A DNA stretch of 23,282 nt from the IMG/VR virus record IMGVR_UViG_3300027987_000267, positions 1 through 23,282 of that record; one strand, 5' to 3'. The notes under the pieces were generated by a model. The model worked only from the letters and a program-made list of their open reading frames with translations. It was not told where the DNA came from and did not search any database. Positions 1 to 7,627 of this stretch are shown one piece after another. The DNA comes from a virus. Position 1 is the stretch's first letter; each line of letters begins with the position of its first letter. A program made the translations under genes and the position numbers.

Positions 1-1
1 T

Positions 2-1204
2 ATCAAATTCAAACTAGGCCAGCGGACATATACAAGCTCTTTGGAGTTTATGTCTGTAGATAGAGATGCCCGTGGCATATTCTCCTGGCGTGGCGATTGG
101 ATTAATGTAGAGGAAGCCGGTCTACTAGACAATCTTGATGAAATTGCTAGAAACCTCTCTACACGTTTAACTGGTGCAACTAAGATGGGCCGGCCATTCC
201 TTGGCCGATTCTCATTTATTAGCAACCCATGGGACACACCACACCTCTGGTACCTATTCGACCTTGCAGCATCTGACCCCAAAAAGAACCTATCTATTGT
301 TATCTCCACGAGGCACAACAAGAATGTCACCGACGAGCAAATTATCAACATGCTCAAGCATATCCCAGAAGACGAACGACCAAGATTCCTCGATGGTGTC
401 AGGCCTGAAGGTAAGGGTAACTACTTCGCTAAGGAAGCTATTTACAAGTGCGAGGACAAAGCGTGGGGTGAGCTTATGAATCGATGGGTAAATCAAGGCA
501 AAACAGGCTTTGTACAATACTCACTCGAGGGCGCGGGCATCACCCATTTCCAAATGCCCAAAGAGCCCGGTAGAATGTATTTCATGCTTGGTGACCCAGG
601 CAGTGACAACGCACCATCTCGTAACTCACCTGTTATAATGGTGTGGGACGTCACAGACTTTCCCAATGAGCCAATGAAACTTAGAGCATTCTGGTGGGGA
701 AGTGGATTCGGAAGAGTCTCACCATTTATAGACAGACTACTCGAGTGGAGAGACTTGTACAGTCCATTCTTTACTGGAATAGATAGCACAGGACCACAAA
801 AGAGTATGGCCGAACTCATCAATATACAAACCGAGGATGAGACACAAGTGCAGGGCCTCGACTTCTCCGGTCCACGCAAAACATCATACCTGGTAGCAGC
901 TCGGCTCATTGTTGAGAATGCCTTAGCTAGATGGCCTAAATCTATTGCTGGTTTCAGGGCTCAACTAGCCAACTATGACCCCCTAAAAGACCAGGGCAGC
1001 AAAACCAAAATCCCGCAAGACATCGTAGCTGCCTTCGCGATGTCCTGCTTTGCAGTGAGGTCCTACTTTGGTATATCGTTTGAAGACTACATTAATCAAA
1101 CTGCTCTCACTCTTGCAGAAGAGCTTGACACAGATAATAGAGCTCGTAGACTCCCAGAATTCGAACGAACTCGACGACTTGCAGATTTCGCAAGACCGAG
1201 ATAG
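2..1204 (+). CDS. terL: Large terminase subunit, 5'-truncated by the window edge
   Basis: This is the DNA-packaging motor: an ATPase that pumps DNA into the prohead and a nuclease that cuts it. The frame is open from base 2, so the true start and the Walker A motif lie upstream; the TTG at 41 is not a convincing start. A Walker B-like segment, DWINVEEAG, lies near base 95. The coupling motif SNPWD is near 221. An RNase H-fold nuclease domain follows, with acidic residues in LGDPGSD (Asp at about 593), GIDSTG (Asp at about 782) and PQDIVAAFAM (Asp at about 1019), spaced as in terminase nucleases. The portal gene follows after an 89-base gap, the usual order. No small terminase is visible. The identification is firm; the packaging type cannot be told from this fragment. 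Confidence 0.93.
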   Translation: MKFKLGQRTYTSSLEFMSVDRDARGIFSWRGDWINVEEAGLLDNLDEIARNLSTRLTGATKMGRPFLGRFSFISNPWDTPHLWYLFDLAASDPKKNLSIVISTRHNKNVTDEQIINMLKHIPEDERPRFLDGVRPEGKGNYFAKEAIYKCEDKAWGELMNRWVNQGKTGFVQYSLEGAGITHFQMPKEPGRMYFMLGDPGSDNAPSRNSPVIMVWDVTDFPNEPMKLRAFWWGSGFGRVSPFIDRLLEWRDLYSPFFTGIDSTGPQKSMAELINIQTEDETQVQGLDFSGPRKTSYLVAARLIVENALARWPKSIAGFRAQLANYDPLKDQGSKTKIPQDIVAAFAMSCFAVRSYFGISFEDYINQTALTLAEELDTDNRARRLPEFERTRRLADFARPR

Positions 1205-1244
1205 ACGCTCTGCTACACGAATGAAAAGAAACCCGCGTCCATAA

Positions 1245-1261
1245 TTTCCTACTGTAGGAAA
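1245..1261. promoter_or_regulatory. Palindromic operator-like site upstream of portal
   Basis: The site is TTTCCTAC-T-GTAGGAAA, a perfect dyad of two 8-base arms around one central base. It covers the region where a -35 element would lie for the -10 box at 1271. The same 17 bases occur, as the exact reverse complement, at 16520-16536 beside another promoter-like sequence. The single-base centre makes a protein-binding dyad more likely than an RNA hairpin. The binding protein is unknown. Confidence 0.6.
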
Positions 1262-1267
1262 ACGGCA

Positions 1268-1276
1268 TGTTATAAT
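1268..1276 (+). promoter_or_regulatory. Extended -10 promoter before the portal gene
   Basis: TGTTATAAT is a perfect extended -10 element (TGn followed by TATAAT) lying 17 bases before the portal start. No good -35 is seen at 17 bases; that position is occupied by the palindrome at 1245-1261. Extended -10 promoters can work without a -35 box. The portal ribosome binding site AGGAG follows at 1284-1288, so the leader would be very short. Confidence 0.5.
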
Positions 1277-1293
1277 CCAGCGCAGGAGCCACA

Positions 1294-2889
1294 ATGTTAC
1301 CTAAAGTTGAACACAACCCAGTCGAAAAGCTGATTAGCTCAGTCAACGTACTAGGCAAACCATTCTCATTGAGTAGCCTGCCTGAGTTTCCTTATAGTGA
1401 GTACACTACTCAATCAAGTAAATATCAAGAGCTTGAAAGCTGGTTCAACGGACAAGCTCTATCAGAAACCCAATCACAGGGTGGAAACGAAATCGACGTA
1501 TACCCACTACGGGTCAATCCAATACGTACCGCCTGTCTCAAACACTCATATGCCCTCTTCGGTGAATTTCCAGATGATATCTCTGGCACACTTGTTCAGC
1601 CACGTGTCATTGTAGAAGCAGACAGAGACAAGAGTCAATCTGACATTGTAGAAGATGCTCTATCCAAAGCATGGTACAACAATAACGGCGCAGCTGTGAT
1701 GATGGAGAATGGACTGCTGAGCCAGATATTTGGTGGATGTATTTTCAAGGCATCCTGGGTCCCAGACCTACCAGAAGAATATCGAGTACGTATTGAGAGA
1801 ATACACCCCAGAGAATTTGTATGCGTACCGTACGAGAACGATTACTGGAGACTCAAGCAAGCATGGGTAGTGAGAAAAATCACTAAAGATGCAGCTGAGC
1901 AATACGGAGTCAAGCTAGCAACCGACTTCGGATACTATATTGAATGGTGGCGTGAAGATGAATATCAAATCATGGTTGACGACAATCCTATTGTCTACGA
2001 TATGTTTGGAGCACAAACAGTACTCGGTGGTAGAAACCCGTTTGGGTTTGTCCCCTTTGTATACATTCCTCATGAACGTGCTGGAGAATTCTATGGAAAT
2101 CCAGTCATTACAGATGCTGGTCAGGGTCTCACGAAAGAACTAAATCTGCGTACAGCCGATGCTGGCGACGCAACAAGCGACCAAAGCCACTCTGTTATAG
2201 CAATGCGCAATGTACGTGGAACACCCAAGATACAAAGACTAAGTAATGGGGTACAAGTCATTGACTTGGGCTCAGCTCAAAACATTACCGGCGCAGCATC
2301 AGAACCAGACCTATTCTCTGTGACACGCTCACAAATTACAGACCCAATGCTCCACCTATCACGAGATGTAAGAGATGAACTCAGACGTGAACTTATGGTA
2401 CCTGCTGTTGCAGAGGGGGAAGACGAAGGCTCTCAACGCAGTGCAGCAACCCTTGTTCTACGCATGTGGCCACTTACTAGTCACATCAAGTCTGAAAGAG
2501 CCCTATGGTCTACTGGGCTAACAGCATTCAACAAAATGCTACTGAGTATTATGGCAAACAAGAAATTTGGTGGAATCAACAAAGAACACCTCAAGCTACC
2601 ACTAAAGAATAAATGGTATCCAATCCTACCAAGAGACCGCCAAGCATTCGTTGAAGAACTAGTCGCACGAAGAGGTGTTCAACTCGGCTCACTTGAACAC
2701 CTGCTAGCGCTTATTGGTGACGTCGAAGATATAGACGTGGTCATGGAACAAATTAATGAAGAGAAAGAGTTCAATGCCGAGATGGAACTCAAAGCAAAAG
2801 GAGCGCCGAGCAATGGCAGCGAAAGTGACAGCGGAGGACCGTCGCAAGCACAGCGCAACGGGGGACGGTCGGTTTCCAATCAAGAATAA
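1294..2889 (+). CDS. Portal protein
   Basis: The 531-residue product is the probable portal: the dodecameric ring at the capsid vertex through which DNA enters and leaves and to which the tail attaches. It has the length usual for SPP1 gp6-like portals and follows the large terminase directly. The sequence shows the usual portal layout: an N-terminal segment reading RVNPIRTACLKH and LFGEFPDD, a mixed central region with GRNPFGFVPFVYIPHERAGEFYG, a helical part with LSRDVRDELRREL, and an acidic, Ser/Gly-rich tail. AGGAG lies six bases before ATG. The last 77 bases overlap the next gene in another frame. The assignment rests on position, length and general resemblance; no single catalytic motif exists in this family. 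Confidence 0.83.
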   Translation: MLPKVEHNPVEKLISSVNVLGKPFSLSSLPEFPYSEYTTQSSKYQELESWFNGQALSETQSQGGNEIDVYPLRVNPIRTACLKHSYALFGEFPDDISGTLVQPRVIVEADRDKSQSDIVEDALSKAWYNNNGAAVMMENGLLSQIFGGCIFKASWVPDLPEEYRVRIERIHPREFVCVPYENDYWRLKQAWVVRKITKDAAEQYGVKLATDFGYYIEWWREDEYQIMVDDNPIVYDMFGAQTVLGGRNPFGFVPFVYIPHERAGEFYGNPVITDAGQGLTKELNLRTADAGDATSDQSHSVIAMRNVRGTPKIQRLSNGVQVIDLGSAQNITGAASEPDLFSVTRSQITDPMLHLSRDVRDELRRELMVPAVAEGEDEGSQRSAATLVLRMWPLTSHIKSERALWSTGLTAFNKMLLSIMANKKFGGINKEHLKLPLKNKWYPILPRDRQAFVEELVARRGVQLGSLEHLLALIGDVEDIDVVMEQINEEKEFNAEMELKAKGAPSNGSESDSGGPSQAQRNGGRSVSNQE

Positions 2890-3034
2890 GGCCCAGGCCC
2901 GTAGTGCACTGCGTCTTCGTGGTCACGCAAAGAACAAAGCCGAGCGTCGGGCAATCATACGACGCGCCGCAAAGTTTCTGCCCGCTGCTGCAAAAGCAGC
3001 ACTTGAGGCAGACAGGAAAGCTGGTAAAATATAA
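2813..3034 (+). CDS. Small basic phage protein with a GRFPI motif
   Basis: This 73-residue, Arg/Lys/Ala-rich protein begins inside the 3' end of the portal gene. The ATG at 2813 is preferred over an upstream one at 2756 because AAAGGAG lies about 10 bases before it and because the conserved part starts here. It contains TGDGRFPIKNKAQARSAL followed by a helical stretch with AERRAIIRRAAKFLP. A small domain with a G-x-FPI core and a trailing Arg/Ala-rich helix is common in phage head regions and is annotated as a DUF; its function is unknown. The high positive charge could suit nucleic-acid or capsid-interior binding, but that is inference. The gene is probably translated together with the portal. 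Confidence 0.72.
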   Translation: MAAKVTAEDRRKHSATGDGRFPIKNKAQARSALRLRGHAKNKAERRAIIRRAAKFLPAAAKAALEADRKAGKI

Positions 3035-3035
3035 T
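3030..3035 (+). promoter_or_regulatory. Possible -10 box before the gene at 3064
   Basis: TATAAT overlaps the stop codon of the small basic protein gene. The best -35-like sequence, TTGAGG at 3003-3008, is 21 bases away, which is too far for a normal sigma70 promoter, and there is no TGn extension. It may be chance in an AT-rich junction. Confidence 0.22.
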
Positions 3036-3063
3036 CATCACTTCGTAATGGAGGCAAAATCCA

Positions 3064-3657
3064 ATGGCTACATTCCAATGGGAAGTTTACGTTGACACTC
3101 CAGGTTGGGAAGATGTTAGCACCAACACTATCGTCTTCTCTGGCTCTGGAGGCATCGCAACCCCAATCACCGTAGGTAACTGGCAAGATGAAACACACAT
3201 CGGTACCGATGACCCTGGTGCCGACCAGTGTGGTTCGAACCATGTACCCAACGTAAAATACATTAGTGACACACAATGCGATATTGGTGGCGGCACTATC
3301 ACTATGAACGACACCAACGTTGTGGCAACTGAGGTAACACTCCGTGTCTACTTCTACGACGCATCATCCGTCTCTACATCCAATGCACGCTTCTATACCT
3401 TCGACGGGACAACCGAGACCAGTGAAGCTGTTGGTATTGAGGCCTATGCATGGGAACGCGGCGTAGGTACATCGACCTGGACATTGGTCAATGATGACAG
3501 CGGCAACACCGGTGGCGATAACTCTGGAGAGCGTCTGTCTCTATCTGACCAAGGCGCCGGCACAGAGCACTGGTTCTACATCGCAGTCAGTGCACGCCCA
3601 GAATCGGTTGGCAGCAAGACTCAGTTCGACTTCGGCATCGCATTAACCTATAGTTAG
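3064..3657 (+). CDS. Beta-rich protein of unknown function, likely virion component
   Basis: I do not recognise a family for this 197-residue protein. GGAGG lies nine bases before the ATG. The sequence is rich in Thr, Ser, Gly and Asp with alternating hydrophobic residues, as in beta-sandwich proteins. It opens with MATFQWEVYVDTPGWEDVS, has a central stretch TEVTLRVYFYDASSVSTSN, and ends with FDFGIALTYS. No signal peptide or membrane segment is seen. Its place between the portal group and the glycosyltransferase fusion suggests a head-associated or decoration protein. Its stop codon lies inside an inverted repeat at 3651-3671. Confidence 0.6.
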   Translation: MATFQWEVYVDTPGWEDVSTNTIVFSGSGGIATPITVGNWQDETHIGTDDPGADQCGSNHVPNVKYISDTQCDIGGGTITMNDTNVVATEVTLRVYFYDASSVSTSNARFYTFDGTTETSEAVGIEAYAWERGVGTSTWTLVNDDSGNTGGDNSGERLSLSDQGAGTEHWFYIAVSARPESVGSKTQFDFGIALTYS

Positions 3658-3671
3658 GTTTAACCTAACTA
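3651..3671. repeat. Inverted repeat overlapping the stop of the 3064 gene
   Basis: TAGTTAGGTT and AACCTAACTA form ten-base arms around one central T. An additional AACCTA half-site just upstream at 3645-3650 makes three half-sites in alternating orientation. There is no T run after it, so it is a poor intrinsic terminator. It could be an operator, or an RNA hairpin affecting the junction before the glycosyltransferase gene at 3692. Confidence 0.5.
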
Positions 3672-3691
3672 CCAGTTGCTAAAGGACATAT

Positions 3692-5161
3692 ATGACAACA
3701 GAATACAATCCCGAAGGGAGTATATACGTTGGTATTCCTCGTGAACGCGTATATATTCCAGCGTTCGTGGACAATAGAGATATGATAATGAAAGTAATTC
3801 ATGATGCTGGTAGAGATGCTGGTTACTTTCAAGCAGAAGGACATAGAGTAGATAGAAACCGTGACAGAATTGTCAAAGCATTCCTAGAGAGCGATGCAGA
3901 GTGGCTCCTATTTCTAGACTCGGATATGGACCACCCACCATCTATAGGAATACGATTAACACGATTTGGCAAGCCAATCGTCGCCGGACTCTACTTCGCA
4001 CGTGGTCGCACGCATGACCCATTTGTATTCGCCGATGCAGAAGATGGTATAGATGACTATGGCAGGACATCAGCACGATGGAAACCCATGCGTGATGATG
4101 TCTTCAGATTTCTTGATGCACACAAACTGCCTATGAGAGATGGCCATATAGTTGTTGAGCCAACACAATATGACCCACTCTATCAGTGTGACGCAGTAGC
4201 AACAGGAAATCTTGTTATCCACCGTTCCGTTATAGAATCAGAACCTGGTCCATGGTTCGAATACGAAACGGGTGGCAACAGCGAAGACCTAGTATGGTGC
4301 CGGCGACAACGAGAGCGTGGATACCCAATATACTGTGACTTGTCCACTATCTCCGGACACTACAACTGGGTCGCCATGGGCCAAGCTCAATTCCGCACAC
4401 TCTATCTTGGTAGAGGCGTAACGCTCAGCGGATATGGCAAAGACGACGCTATGAAATGGCTTACCGAGTTTGGCAATCTGTCAGAAGAGCAAGCCGATGA
4501 ACTAACTGACATAAAATTTGGTCATCCCACTGGAGACCTATGGCGAGAGAAATTTGGAGACAGAGTACCAACCGATAAAGAGGTTGAAGACTTCTACAAT
4601 GACCCAATTACTGGTCAAGTCTACCTGATGGAACTCCTGGCATGGAACCAGACTGTTGGCTTCGAGAACCTTAAAAAGTCTCTTATGCGCGTTAGGGAAT
4701 TTGACAACAATGGCTTCGAATGTCTTGACCTTGGCGCAGGAATAGGCTCAATCGCTATCCAGATGGCAATACAGCGTAATAACGTCTACGCCGTAGAGCC
4801 AAATCCATTTCTGCGTGACTTCATTCAGCACAGATACGAAGAAATGCAAAGAGAAATCACAACTGAAATTGGCGAGATAAAAATCCTGGACCAGTGGATT
4901 GGCAAACTGCCAGAGCAATCACTAAGACTCATCACGTGCTTTGACGTATTCGAGCACATGCCAGAAGAAATACTCCTGGAAAATCTTAGAGAATGCTACA
5001 GAACTCTTGGTGATAGCGGAAGACTTATATACCACAACAACTTCCACCAGCAGGATATCTTTCCTAACCATTTTGACCATAGCGAAAAGTGGAATGGATG
5101 GCTAGAAGAGATTGGATTCAAAAGCCTGAATATGATGGAGGCAGTGAAAATAATATCATGA
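3692..5161 (+). CDS. Glycosyltransferase-methyltransferase fusion
   Basis: The 489-residue protein appears to join two enzymes. Residues 1 to about 240 look like a GT-A glycosyltransferase: WLLFLDSDMDHP carries the metal- and nucleotide-sugar-binding DxD (residues 76-78), GKPIVAGLYFARGR follows, and NSEDLVWCRRQRERG (about 196-210) holds the acidic pair where the catalytic base is expected. Residues about 330-489 are a class I SAM-dependent methyltransferase: LDLGAGIGS (345-353) is motif I, Glu369 in AVEPN ends strand 2, and FDVFEHM (417-423) is the later motif. AAAGGA precedes the ATG. The protein could transfer and methylate a sugar on a virion protein, on DNA or on another substrate; the target is unknown. 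It sits directly before the fibre-like genes and overlaps the next gene by four bases. Confidence 0.82.
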   Translation: MTTEYNPEGSIYVGIPRERVYIPAFVDNRDMIMKVIHDAGRDAGYFQAEGHRVDRNRDRIVKAFLESDAEWLLFLDSDMDHPPSIGIRLTRFGKPIVAGLYFARGRTHDPFVFADAEDGIDDYGRTSARWKPMRDDVFRFLDAHKLPMRDGHIVVEPTQYDPLYQCDAVATGNLVIHRSVIESEPGPWFEYETGGNSEDLVWCRRQRERGYPIYCDLSTISGHYNWVAMGQAQFRTLYLGRGVTLSGYGKDDAMKWLTEFGNLSEEQADELTDIKFGHPTGDLWREKFGDRVPTDKEVEDFYNDPITGQVYLMELLAWNQTVGFENLKKSLMRVREFDNNGFECLDLGAGIGSIAIQMAIQRNNVYAVEPNPFLRDFIQHRYEEMQREITTEIGEIKILDQWIGKLPEQSLRLITCFDVFEHMPEEILLENLRECYRTLGDSGRLIYHNNFHQQDIFPNHFDHSEKWNGWLEEIGFKSLNMMEAVKIIS

Positions 5162-5532
5162 CACACCAAGGATGGATTGCCACTTTATCAGACGGCACAA
5201 CAGCATCTGAAGCACCCCCAGTTCCCGGGGAAATGTCATCGTGGCAATCTCTAATACAATACACAAAAGACAACAATATCAGTATTACCAGGCTAGTTCT
5301 ACAACGTGGCGCAACTCGCGCCGTGGCTATGCCTCCCAAAGAATGCGATGGATATTTCCAAGCATACGAGGTAAAGAAAATCTTGTGGCGCAACATAAAC
5401 GCCAAACTACAAGGCATAGGCTCCGTTGTGGGAGACCAAGTATATATTACATGGATTGATGACACCAACACTGTCACTCAAGACATACGCCCCTTAGATA
5501 GCTGTAAAATACACACTACTCTAAGAGACTAG
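5158..5532 (+). CDS. Conserved small phage protein of unknown function
   Basis: The ATG overlaps the stop of the preceding gene in an ATGA, so translation is probably coupled; the nearest GGAGG is about 20 bases upstream and probably not its own. The 124-residue product begins MTHQGWIATLSDGTT and continues with PVPGEMSSWQSLIQY, ITRLVLQRG and CDGYFQAYEVKK. The pattern GWIATLSDG, then PVPGE-x-S-x-WQ, then L-x-LQRG, then YFQA-x-E resembles small uncharacterised phage proteins I have seen, but I cannot give a family name. A longer reading frame starting at 5089 would overlap the methyltransferase domain by more than 70 bases and is not supported. The location suggests a role linked to the modification enzyme or the structural genes. 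Confidence 0.65.
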   Translation: MTHQGWIATLSDGTTASEAPPVPGEMSSWQSLIQYTKDNNISITRLVLQRGATRAVAMPPKECDGYFQAYEVKKILWRNINAKLQGIGSVVGDQVYITWIDDTNTVTQDIRPLDSCKIHTTLRD

Positions 5533-5548
5533 CCTGTTTACCAACCCT

Positions 5549-5623
5549 ATAAGCGTTCGGCTTAAGTGCTGTCGCTAGAATCCCTGTATTCGGGTAAGAC
5601 CTGTTACAGGGATATTCGCTTAT
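5549..5623 (+). promoter_or_regulatory. Structured leader RNA, possible three-way junction
   Basis: The 105-base gap before the LamG gene can fold into a compact RNA. A closing helix pairs ATAAGCG (5549-5555) with CGCTTAT (5617-5623). A small arm pairs CGGC (5558-5561) with GTCG (5571-5574, one G-U pair). A long arm pairs ATCCCTGTA (5580-5588) with TACAGGGAT (5605-5613) and continues past a small internal loop as CGGGT/ACCTG closed by AAG. The closing helix ends two bases before the ribosome binding site AAGAGG at 5625. There is no T run, so it is not a good terminator. I see no match to a known riboswitch or ribozyme. An alternative pairing, AGCG (5552) with CGCT (5573), competes with the closing helix. 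Confidence 0.5.
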
Positions 5624-5637
5624 CAAGAGGTGTAATT

Positions 5638-6648
5638 ATGGCATTACTATTTATGGATGGCTTCGACCACTACAATGACGTTACAGAACTGGGCAGAAAG
5701 TGGGACGAGAGTTCTTTCGGTGCTAGTTTACCTGCTGGTAGATTCGGAGGACAAGCACTATACTACGTAAACCAGGACTCGTGTTCGAAATCTATAAATG
5801 ATAAGACGACTATAATTGTTGGCTTCGCCTTAAAAGCATCACGAGCCAGCAATGTACTAACGGCATGGCTACGCTTCTTTGTAGACGGAGGCCAAATGAT
5901 TAGTCTCTACGAAACCACTACTGGTAGCGTAGTTGTTTATAGAGCGACTGGTTCAGGACTCATTGCTGAGTCCTCACAAGGAGTCTTTGCAGTCAACTCT
6001 GTATGGCAGTTCATCGAGTTCAAATTTACCATAGATAATACAGTTGGTAGCTACCAAGTAAAAATCAACGGAACCTCTATACTTAGTGGTAGTGGTGTGG
6101 ATACCCAAAATGGGTCAGTATCATATGTAGACACCATTCAATTAGGGCCAACCACGAACGGTGGCCAGTTACAATATGACGATTTCTATCTCATGGATAA
6201 CTCCGGTTCCTACAATAATGACTTTATTGGAGATTGTAAAATTGAAACCCTCTGGCCGTCTGGTGTTGGTAACTATAGTCAATGGACTCCGTCTGCTGGC
6301 AACAACTACGAAAATGTTGACGATACTGCACCAGATGATGACTCTACTTATAATGATGGCGACACTAATAGCGATAAGGACAGCTATGCTATGGGTAATT
6401 TGACTACCACATCAGGTACTATTTTCGCTGTCCAATCTAATATTTATGCCAAGAAAACTGACGCTGGAACTGTCAAATATAAGCCTCTTCTCTATATCAA
6501 CTCATCTGATTATGTTGGAGACGAAATATCTCCTGGTGATACTTACAACTATAGCACTTACATAGATGAGGTCAATCCAGACGATTCACTAGCCTGGGAA
6601 GTCGCAGACATAAATGCCTTAGAAGGTGGCATTCAGAGAACTGCCTAA
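5638..6648 (+). CDS. LamG-like phage tail/fibre protein
   Basis: The start at 5638 follows AAGAGGTG at a normal distance; an upstream GTG at 5566 lies inside the structured leader and is rejected. The 336-residue product begins MALLFMDGFDHYND, the opening strand typical of concanavalin A/LamG-like domains in phage proteins, and this domain runs to about residue 190 with a closing strand YDDFYLMDNSG. The rest, from FIGDCKIETLWPSG through WTPSAGNNYENVDD and DSYAMGNLTTTSGTIFAVQ, matches a module often seen in phage tail-associated proteins. Such proteins usually bind carbohydrates or form part of a fibre or spike. It is the only gene of this block without the 14-residue repeats. Confidence 0.75.
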   Translation: MALLFMDGFDHYNDVTELGRKWDESSFGASLPAGRFGGQALYYVNQDSCSKSINDKTTIIVGFALKASRASNVLTAWLRFFVDGGQMISLYETTTGSVVVYRATGSGLIAESSQGVFAVNSVWQFIEFKFTIDNTVGSYQVKINGTSILSGSGVDTQNGSVSYVDTIQLGPTTNGGQLQYDDFYLMDNSGSYNNDFIGDCKIETLWPSGVGNYSQWTPSAGNNYENVDDTAPDDDSTYNDGDTNSDKDSYAMGNLTTTSGTIFAVQSNIYAKKTDAGTVKYKPLLYINSSDYVGDEISPGDTYNYSTYIDEVNPDDSLAWEVADINALEGGIQRTA

Positions 6649-6664
6649 GGACTGAGAGGGTGCA

Positions 6665-7627
6665 ATGCCCGATACCAGTTCTTCAGTCTCGGCATACCTA
6701 GAAGCCAGCGTTCCAAGGATTACGCAATATGCACTAGAGGTTCTCGCTCAGCCCGACAATGCAGAACCTCGTATTACGCAATATGCAGTTGAAGCACTTT
6801 TACAACCGGATACCGCAGAGCCACGGATAACGCAATACGCTATCGAAGTTCTGATTAAGCCAGATAGTGTAAGCAACATAGACAGTTACTTGCGTGGAGG
6901 CTCTGACGCCTCGGACTCGGTTTCGGCCTACCTCACTGGCCCAATAGCCGCATCTGACAATACCAGTGCTTTCTTAGCAGGTCAGGACAATGCCACACCA
7001 GATAGTGTCTCGGCGTTTCTGTCTGGACAGGCCATAGCTCTCGACAACATACCAGCGTACCTATCTGGTATCAGCACCTTACAAACCGACTCTCAATCGG
7101 CATATACTTATGGACAAGCTGACGTCACAGACTCCACACCAGCATTCGCTGAAGGATATCAAGACTTTCTCACCAACAGCACATCAGCCTACATCTACGG
7201 TGCTGGAGAAATACTCTATCCCGACGGAGATATATCACAATCTGGCTCATGGAAACGAGAAGATGAAAGCACCACCAACCTCTATGTATCTATTGATGAA
7301 CAGCCAGGCTACAACGATAGCGACTACGTCTATCACGGCAGCCCAGTAGTAACAGATTATTTCGAAGTTACCCTTTCGGACCCCCAATACATCAGCGTAA
7401 CAGCAGGCGAGGCTAGAGTCTTCTGGCGTGCATCACGTATCTCTGGAACAGCTACCACCACCATCAAGGTAGAGCTCCGAGAGAACACCTCTGTTATCGC
7501 CTCGGATATCCAAACACTCACTGCTGACTACCAGACCTTCGACTTCGCACTAAGCCAAGGCGAGCGAGACAGTATCTCAGACTGGACTGACCTGAGACTA
7601 CGGTTCATTGTGGAGAGCATAACATGA
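6665..7627 (+). CDS. Repeat-containing fibre-like protein A
   Basis: This 320-residue protein starts with MPDTSSSVSAYLEA, then three 18-residue repeats of the form PRITQYALEVLAQPDxAE (residues 17-70), then about eight 14-residue D-S-x-x-A-Y/F-x-x-G units (71-181). It ends with a beta-sandwich-like domain (about 186-320) that opens PDGDISQSGSWKRED and closes DLRLRFIVES. That final domain is paralogous to the end of the protein at 10403. GAGAGGG lies just before the ATG, and the stop overlaps the next start in an ATGA. I infer a fibre or fibrous adhesin: a repeat stalk with a compact terminal domain. There is no catalytic motif, signal peptide or membrane segment. Confidence 0.7.
   Translation: MPDTSSSVSAYLEASVPRITQYALEVLAQPDNAEPRITQYAVEALLQPDTAEPRITQYAIEVLIKPDSVSNIDSYLRGGSDASDSVSAYLTGPIAASDNTSAFLAGQDNATPDSVSAFLSGQAIALDNIPAYLSGISTLQTDSQSAYTYGQADVTDSTPAFAEGYQDFLTNSTSAYIYGAGEILYPDGDISQSGSWKREDESTTNLYVSIDEQPGYNDSDYVYHGSPVVTDYFEVTLSDPQYISVTAGEARVFWRASRISGTATTTIKVELRENTSVIASDIQTLTADYQTFDFALSQGERDSISDWTDLRLRFIVESIT
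6713..6874 (+). repeat. Three 18-residue PRITQYALEVLAQPD repeats
   Basis: Three in-frame units of 54 bases encode P-R-I-T-Q-Y-A-x-E-x-L-x-x-P-D. The units differ at the DNA level, so they are not fresh copies. The same triple array recurs at 10101-10262, again directly after SAYLEA-S/T-V. Repeats of this R-x-T-Q type occur in other phage structural proteins. Confidence 0.85.
6875..7207 (+). repeat. 14-residue repeat array in protein A (about 8 units)
   Basis: Units of about 42 bases encode patterns such as DSVSAYLTGPIAAS and DNTSAFLAGQD. Tyr or Phe after Ala and a Gly three residues later are the best-kept positions. Occasional units carry one extra residue. Confidence 0.85.

Noticed and set aside
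493-909. Minus-strand open frames, here and at 983, 2923, 5118 and 18370
   Set aside because: Each lies opposite a well-supported gene, has no ribosome binding site or recognisable domain, and no minus-strand gene block is seen.
2756-2812. Upstream ATG for the small basic protein
   Set aside because: The extra residues are an out-of-frame reading of the portal end, and the ATG at 2813 has AAAGGAG at a good distance.
5089-5157. Upstream ATG for the 124-residue protein
   Set aside because: It would overlap the methyltransferase domain deeply; the ATGA overlap at 5158 fits the gene packing seen elsewhere.
5580-5613. Intrinsic terminator after the 124-residue gene
   Set aside because: The hairpin is strong but is followed by ATTCGCTTAT, with no T run; a leader structure is a better reading.
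5549-5623. tRNA, suggested by the 7-bp closing helix and 75-nt length
   Set aside because: There is no T-arm next to the 3' strand, no anticodon arm of normal size and no GG in the D-like loop, on either strand.
5566-5637. Upstream GTG start for the LamG protein
   Set aside because: It would add residues encoded by the structured leader; the ATG at 5638 has a good ribosome binding site and begins the typical domain.
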